From the NCBI GenBank assembly GCA_024277475.1, contig JAJRVC010000184.1, positions 1 to 9,100 on the forward strand: a DNA stretch of 9,100 nucleotides, in the 5' to 3' direction. Below are positions 5,546 through 9,100 of this stretch, in pieces (positions within the stretch are counted from its first letter, which is position 1; each line of letters begins with the position of its first letter). Under the pieces are notes generated by a model. It worked only from the letters and a program-made list of their open reading frames with translations, ran no database searches and was not told the DNA's origin. Origin of the DNA: Deltaproteobacteria bacterium (lineage in GTDB: Bacteria > Desulfobacterota > Desulfobacteria > Desulfobacterales > JAFDCJ01). The translations under genes and the position numbers were made by a program.

Positions 5546-5603
5546 GTTGAAACTGTGAACGTTTGTTATTTATCTAATTAAATAAATTTGAATGGAGGAA
5601 ACT

Positions 5604-5858
5604 ATGCCGTACGACCCGGAAAAGGATAAGGTGCTGAAAAAGTGGAAATGTGAAGAAACCGGTCTGGTGGTTACAATTAATCAATACGGCGACGGAGAGC
5701 CGAAATTACAAATCGGTCCACGGATACTGTTGAAAAAAGACGGGACGGAACGGGCTCCCGTGAAAGCCGGCCGTTTAACTATCGAGGATGTGATGTGGTT
5801 TTATGATATGATCGACGAGATCAAGGATGAACTGACAGAAAGAGCCAAACCCGTGTAA
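5604..5858 (+). CDS. Small conserved-looking protein of unknown function (84 aa)
   Basis: I do not recognise a family. GGAGG (5594-5598) lies five bases before the ATG at 5604, a strong ribosome site, which fixes this start over the ATG at 5592 that overlaps the ribosome site itself. The protein is soluble, acidic at both ends and has no signal or membrane segment. The N-terminal half looks beta-rich (KWKCEETGLVVTINQYGDGEPKLQI, split as alternating hydrophobics). The C-terminal half is a predicted helix (IEDVMWFYDMIDEIKDEL). It has a single cysteine, Cys15. It is the first gene of a tight operon: the nucleoside phosphorylase-family gene starts 6 bases after its TAA. Expression is likely strong given the ribosome site, but no role can be read from the sequence. 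Confidence 0.8.
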   Translation: MPYDPEKDKVLKKWKCEETGLVVTINQYGDGEPKLQIGPRILLKKDGTERAPVKAGRLTIEDVMWFYDMIDEIKDELTERAKPV

Positions 5859-5864
5859 TGTGCA

Positions 5865-6632
5865 ATGCAGAAAAACAGGCTACAGACATGCAAAAAAAAC
5901 GACGCCATCATAAACCCGGCAAAATCTAAAAATGCACCTGATCTCGGTCCGGTGGCCGTGATGGCGGCAACCCGGATCGATCTTTTTTCTCTATGCGATC
6001 TTTTTAATTTTGATAAAAATGATTTCTACCGGCTGATGAACAGCCGGCTGTATTTTGACAGGCTGCATCCGGGACGGTTTTCCGTCATCGGTCCGTTTGT
6101 CGGCGCTCCTTATGCGGTCATACTCCTTGAAACACTGATTGCGTGGGGCGTGCAGAGGATTATTTTTTTAGGTTGGTGCGGCGCTGTTTCGGCAAAATTA
6201 AACATCGGCGATATTATTCTACCGACCTCTGCGGTTATTGATGAGGGAACTTCCACCCATTATGGGCCAATGGATAAGGGGGCTTCACGCGCTTCTTCTG
6301 CCCTGATGTCCATAATCCGAAAGGTTTTGAATAAGAATCAAATCGATTTTCATGCCGGAGCAATCTGGACTACGGATGCTGTCTATCGTGAAACCCGACA
6401 ACGGGTAGAAACCCATCAGCAAGACGGGATTTTGGCTGTGGAAATGGAGCTCTCGGCGCTATATTCGGTGGCTCAATTTCGTCGTGTAGCCCTTGCGGGG
6501 ATCCTGGTGGTTTCCGATGAGCTGTCTTCGTTGGACTGGCGGCCGGGATTCAAGGATGAACGATTTGTCCTGGGCCGTCGAACCGCATACAGGGTGATAA
6601 AAGAATTATGCCGGACCCCGATCCCCAGATAA
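5865..6632 (+). CDS. Nucleoside phosphorylase family protein (PNP/UDP type)
   Basis: A PNP_UDP_1-type fold that usually cleaves the glycosidic bond of purine or pyrimidine nucleosides with phosphate or water. The 255-residue product shows the central 'RIIFLGWCGAVSAKLNIGDIILPTSAVIDEGTS' region, split here as the nucleoside/phosphate-site loop (LGWCGA) and the GDIILP strand. It also shows WTTDAVYRET (the base-site strand), VEMELSAL near residue 190 (the ribose-binding Glu-Met-Glu motif) and LVVSDEL with the late catalytic-type Asp. The first ~30 residues are lysine-rich and poorly conserved, so a later start at the ATG in 'VAVMAATRID' is possible, but ATG 5865 sits 6 bases after the preceding stop and fits coupling. 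The 3' end overlaps ligA by 25 bases. I cannot say whether the substrate is uridine, a purine nucleoside or a methylthioadenosine-like compound. It ends in TAA. Confidence 0.85.
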   Translation: MQKNRLQTCKKNDAIINPAKSKNAPDLGPVAVMAATRIDLFSLCDLFNFDKNDFYRLMNSRLYFDRLHPGRFSVIGPFVGAPYAVILLETLIAWGVQRIIFLGWCGAVSAKLNIGDIILPTSAVIDEGTSTHYGPMDKGASRASSALMSIIRKVLNKNQIDFHAGAIWTTDAVYRETRQRVETHQQDGILAVEMELSALYSVAQFRRVALAGILVVSDELSSLDWRPGFKDERFVLGRRTAYRVIKELCRTPIPR

Positions 6633-6898
6633 TTGCAAAACTAGAAAATCTCAGAAAAGCACTGCACCATCACAATTTCCGGTATTACGTGCTGGATGAT
6701 CCGGAAATCTCGGATGCCGGGTACGATCGCATGATGCAGGAACTTATCCGGCTGGAAAAAACCTACCCCCAACTGACCAGCCCGGATTCACCCAGCTCAC
6801 GGGTGGGGGCGCCTCCATTGACCCGGTTTGACACTCTCTCGCATTCCGTTCCCATGTTGAGCCTGGATAACTCTTTTAGTGATGCCGAAATCATCTAA
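6608..6898 (+). CDS. ligA: NAD-dependent DNA ligase LigA, N-terminal part, cut by in-frame TAA
   Basis: This is the NMN-binding domain Ia and linker of the bacterial replicative DNA ligase, 96 residues ending at an in-frame TAA (codon 97). The residues that grip the nicotinamide half of NAD are in place: Tyr26-Tyr27, Asp36, Tyr39 and Asp40 in RYYVLDDPEISDAGYDRMM, split by family-typical spacing. It continues through SPSSRVGAPPL and VPMLSLDNSFSDAEII. The homology then proceeds without gap in the same frame after the TAA (FDNRVKR...), so the stop replaces one amino acid in an otherwise full 674-residue LigA. The start overlaps the upstream nucleoside phosphorylase gene by 25 bases. Domain Ia alone cannot ligate. 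Possible explanations are a base-call error (a GAA, AAA or CAA to TAA change), a recent nonsense mutation, or readthrough. Confidence 0.88.
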   Translation: MPDPDPQIIAKLENLRKALHHHNFRYYVLDDPEISDAGYDRMMQELIRLEKTYPQLTSPDSPSSRVGAPPLTRFDTLSHSVPMLSLDNSFSDAEII

Positions 6899-8632
<1,734 letters not shown>

Positions 8633-8658
8633 GGCCACAAGCGCTAAGGTGTTTTACC

Positions 8659-8940
8659 ATGGAAAATAAAGTCAGAGCCCACGCTATCATCAGCGGTCGG
8701 GTGCAGGGCGTGTTTTTTAGAGTGAAAACCAAACATGCTGCCGATGGATTGGGGGTGTTCGGATGGGTGCGACATCGGAGAGATGGCACCGTAGAAGCCT
8801 TGTTTGAAGGGAATCAGGATCGGGTAGACGCTGTGCTCTCGTGGTGTAAAGAAGGCCCGGCTCATGCCCAGGTATCCGATGTGAAAGTCGACTGGGCGGA
8901 TTATGCGGGGGAGTTTAACGGATTTGATATTACATATTAG
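8659..8940 (+). CDS. Acylphosphatase-family protein with His at the catalytic Asn position
   Basis: Acylphosphatases are small cytoplasmic enzymes that hydrolyse acyl phosphates such as acetyl phosphate or 1,3-bisphosphoglycerate. The 93 residues cover the whole ferredoxin-like fold. The phosphate loop GRVQGVFFR (13-21) carries the essential Arg21, and GVFGWVRHRRDGTVE (32-46) is the second signature. In that signature the family has Asn (GWVRN..DG.VE), but the codon here is CAT, His39. Asn is considered needed to position the catalytic water, so activity may be reduced or changed. The C-terminal half (EALFEGNQDRVDAVLSWC, GPAHAQVSDVKVDW) is normal. It starts 26 bases after ligA, probably in the same operon, with a weak AGG (8646-8648) as ribosome site. 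It ends in TAG; a stable hydrophobic end (FNGFDITY) indicates full length. Confidence 0.92.
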   Translation: MENKVRAHAIISGRVQGVFFRVKTKHAADGLGVFGWVRHRRDGTVEALFEGNQDRVDAVLSWCKEGPAHAQVSDVKVDWADYAGEFNGFDITY

Positions 8941-9100
8941 GGCCGCGTTTCATAAGTTCTGTCTTCAAAAATGGTAAATTAAACAGACCTTTCGAGACAA
9001 CCCATCAGGTGGTGTCATGACTGAGAAGATGGGGTGATTTGATTGCGGGGAACAGCGCTGCCGGATACGGGGCGGCTTCTCTGAATCATTCAACCGCCCC
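8941..9100. other. Intergenic end of window; possible long-loop hairpin at 9069-9100
   Basis: No gene is seen on either strand. GGGGCGG (9069-9075) and CCGCCCC (9094-9100) could pair across an 18-base loop at the very end of the window; a T-run, if any, would lie outside. CCCATC (9001-9006) and GATGGG (9028-9033) could form a second weak stem. Either might be a terminator for the ligA-acylphosphatase operon, but neither can be confirmed here. Confidence 0.3.

Noticed and set aside
5592..5603. ATG 5592 as start of the 84-aa protein
   Set aside because: It overlaps the GGAGG ribosome site that serves ATG 5604.
6896..6898. Reassignment of TAA to an amino acid in this organism
   Set aside because: TAA is the normal end of six genes in the window (for example 445, 1212, 5057, 5856), so a general recoding is not tenable.
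9069..9100. Intrinsic terminator at the window end
   Set aside because: The stem is plausible but the 18-base loop is long, and any T-run would lie beyond the last base.

Overview
The window looks like chromosome of an anaerobic bacterium, most likely a Desulfobacterota (Desulfobacterales-type) member. That placement is an inference from three things: a pyrrolysine (Pyl) decoding cassette of the split bacterial type, a trimethylamine-methyltransferase (MttB) family gene, and intergenic DNA full of short hairpin and inverted-repeat elements. All convincing genes are on the + strand.

Region by region: (1) 1-1214 is the end of a polar-amino-acid ABC transporter operon (3' part of a permease, complete ATPase). 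(2) 1309-1749 is a chimeric small gene: the first ~53 residues of a metallophosphoesterase joined to a complete Lrp/AsnC ligand-binding domain. (3) 1750-2037 is a regulatory gap ending in a perfect 12-bp palindrome of GntR-operator type in front of mttB. (4) 2038-3666 holds an MttB-family methyltransferase with no internal amber codon, then the first 48 codons of a truncated corrinoid protein. (5) 3667-4216 is repeat-rich and carries a tRNA-Pyl gene (pylT, anticodon CTA) and a ~147-bp MITE-like inverted-repeat element. (6) 4217-5545 holds pylSc (catalytic half of pyrrolysyl-tRNA synthetase) and pylSn (tRNA-binding half). (7) 5604-8940 is a tight unrelated operon: an 84-aa unknown protein, a nucleoside phosphorylase-family protein, NAD-dependent DNA ligase (broken by an in-frame TAA at codon 97) and an acylphosphatase-family protein (active-site Asn replaced by His). 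(8) 8941-9100 has no gene that I can see.

The most interesting part is the amber-decoding module: tRNA-Pyl plus both halves of PylRS. The biosynthesis genes pylB, pylC and pylD are absent from the window and do not sit between pylSc and pylSn. The adjacent mttB is amber-free and its corrinoid partner is truncated. Five of the eleven gene ends in the window, including mttB, pylSn and ligA, use TAG as the apparent stop. That raises the question of how often amber is suppressed in this cell. The locus may be a rearranged or decaying methylamine island, or an aminoacylation module whose substrate is made elsewhere.
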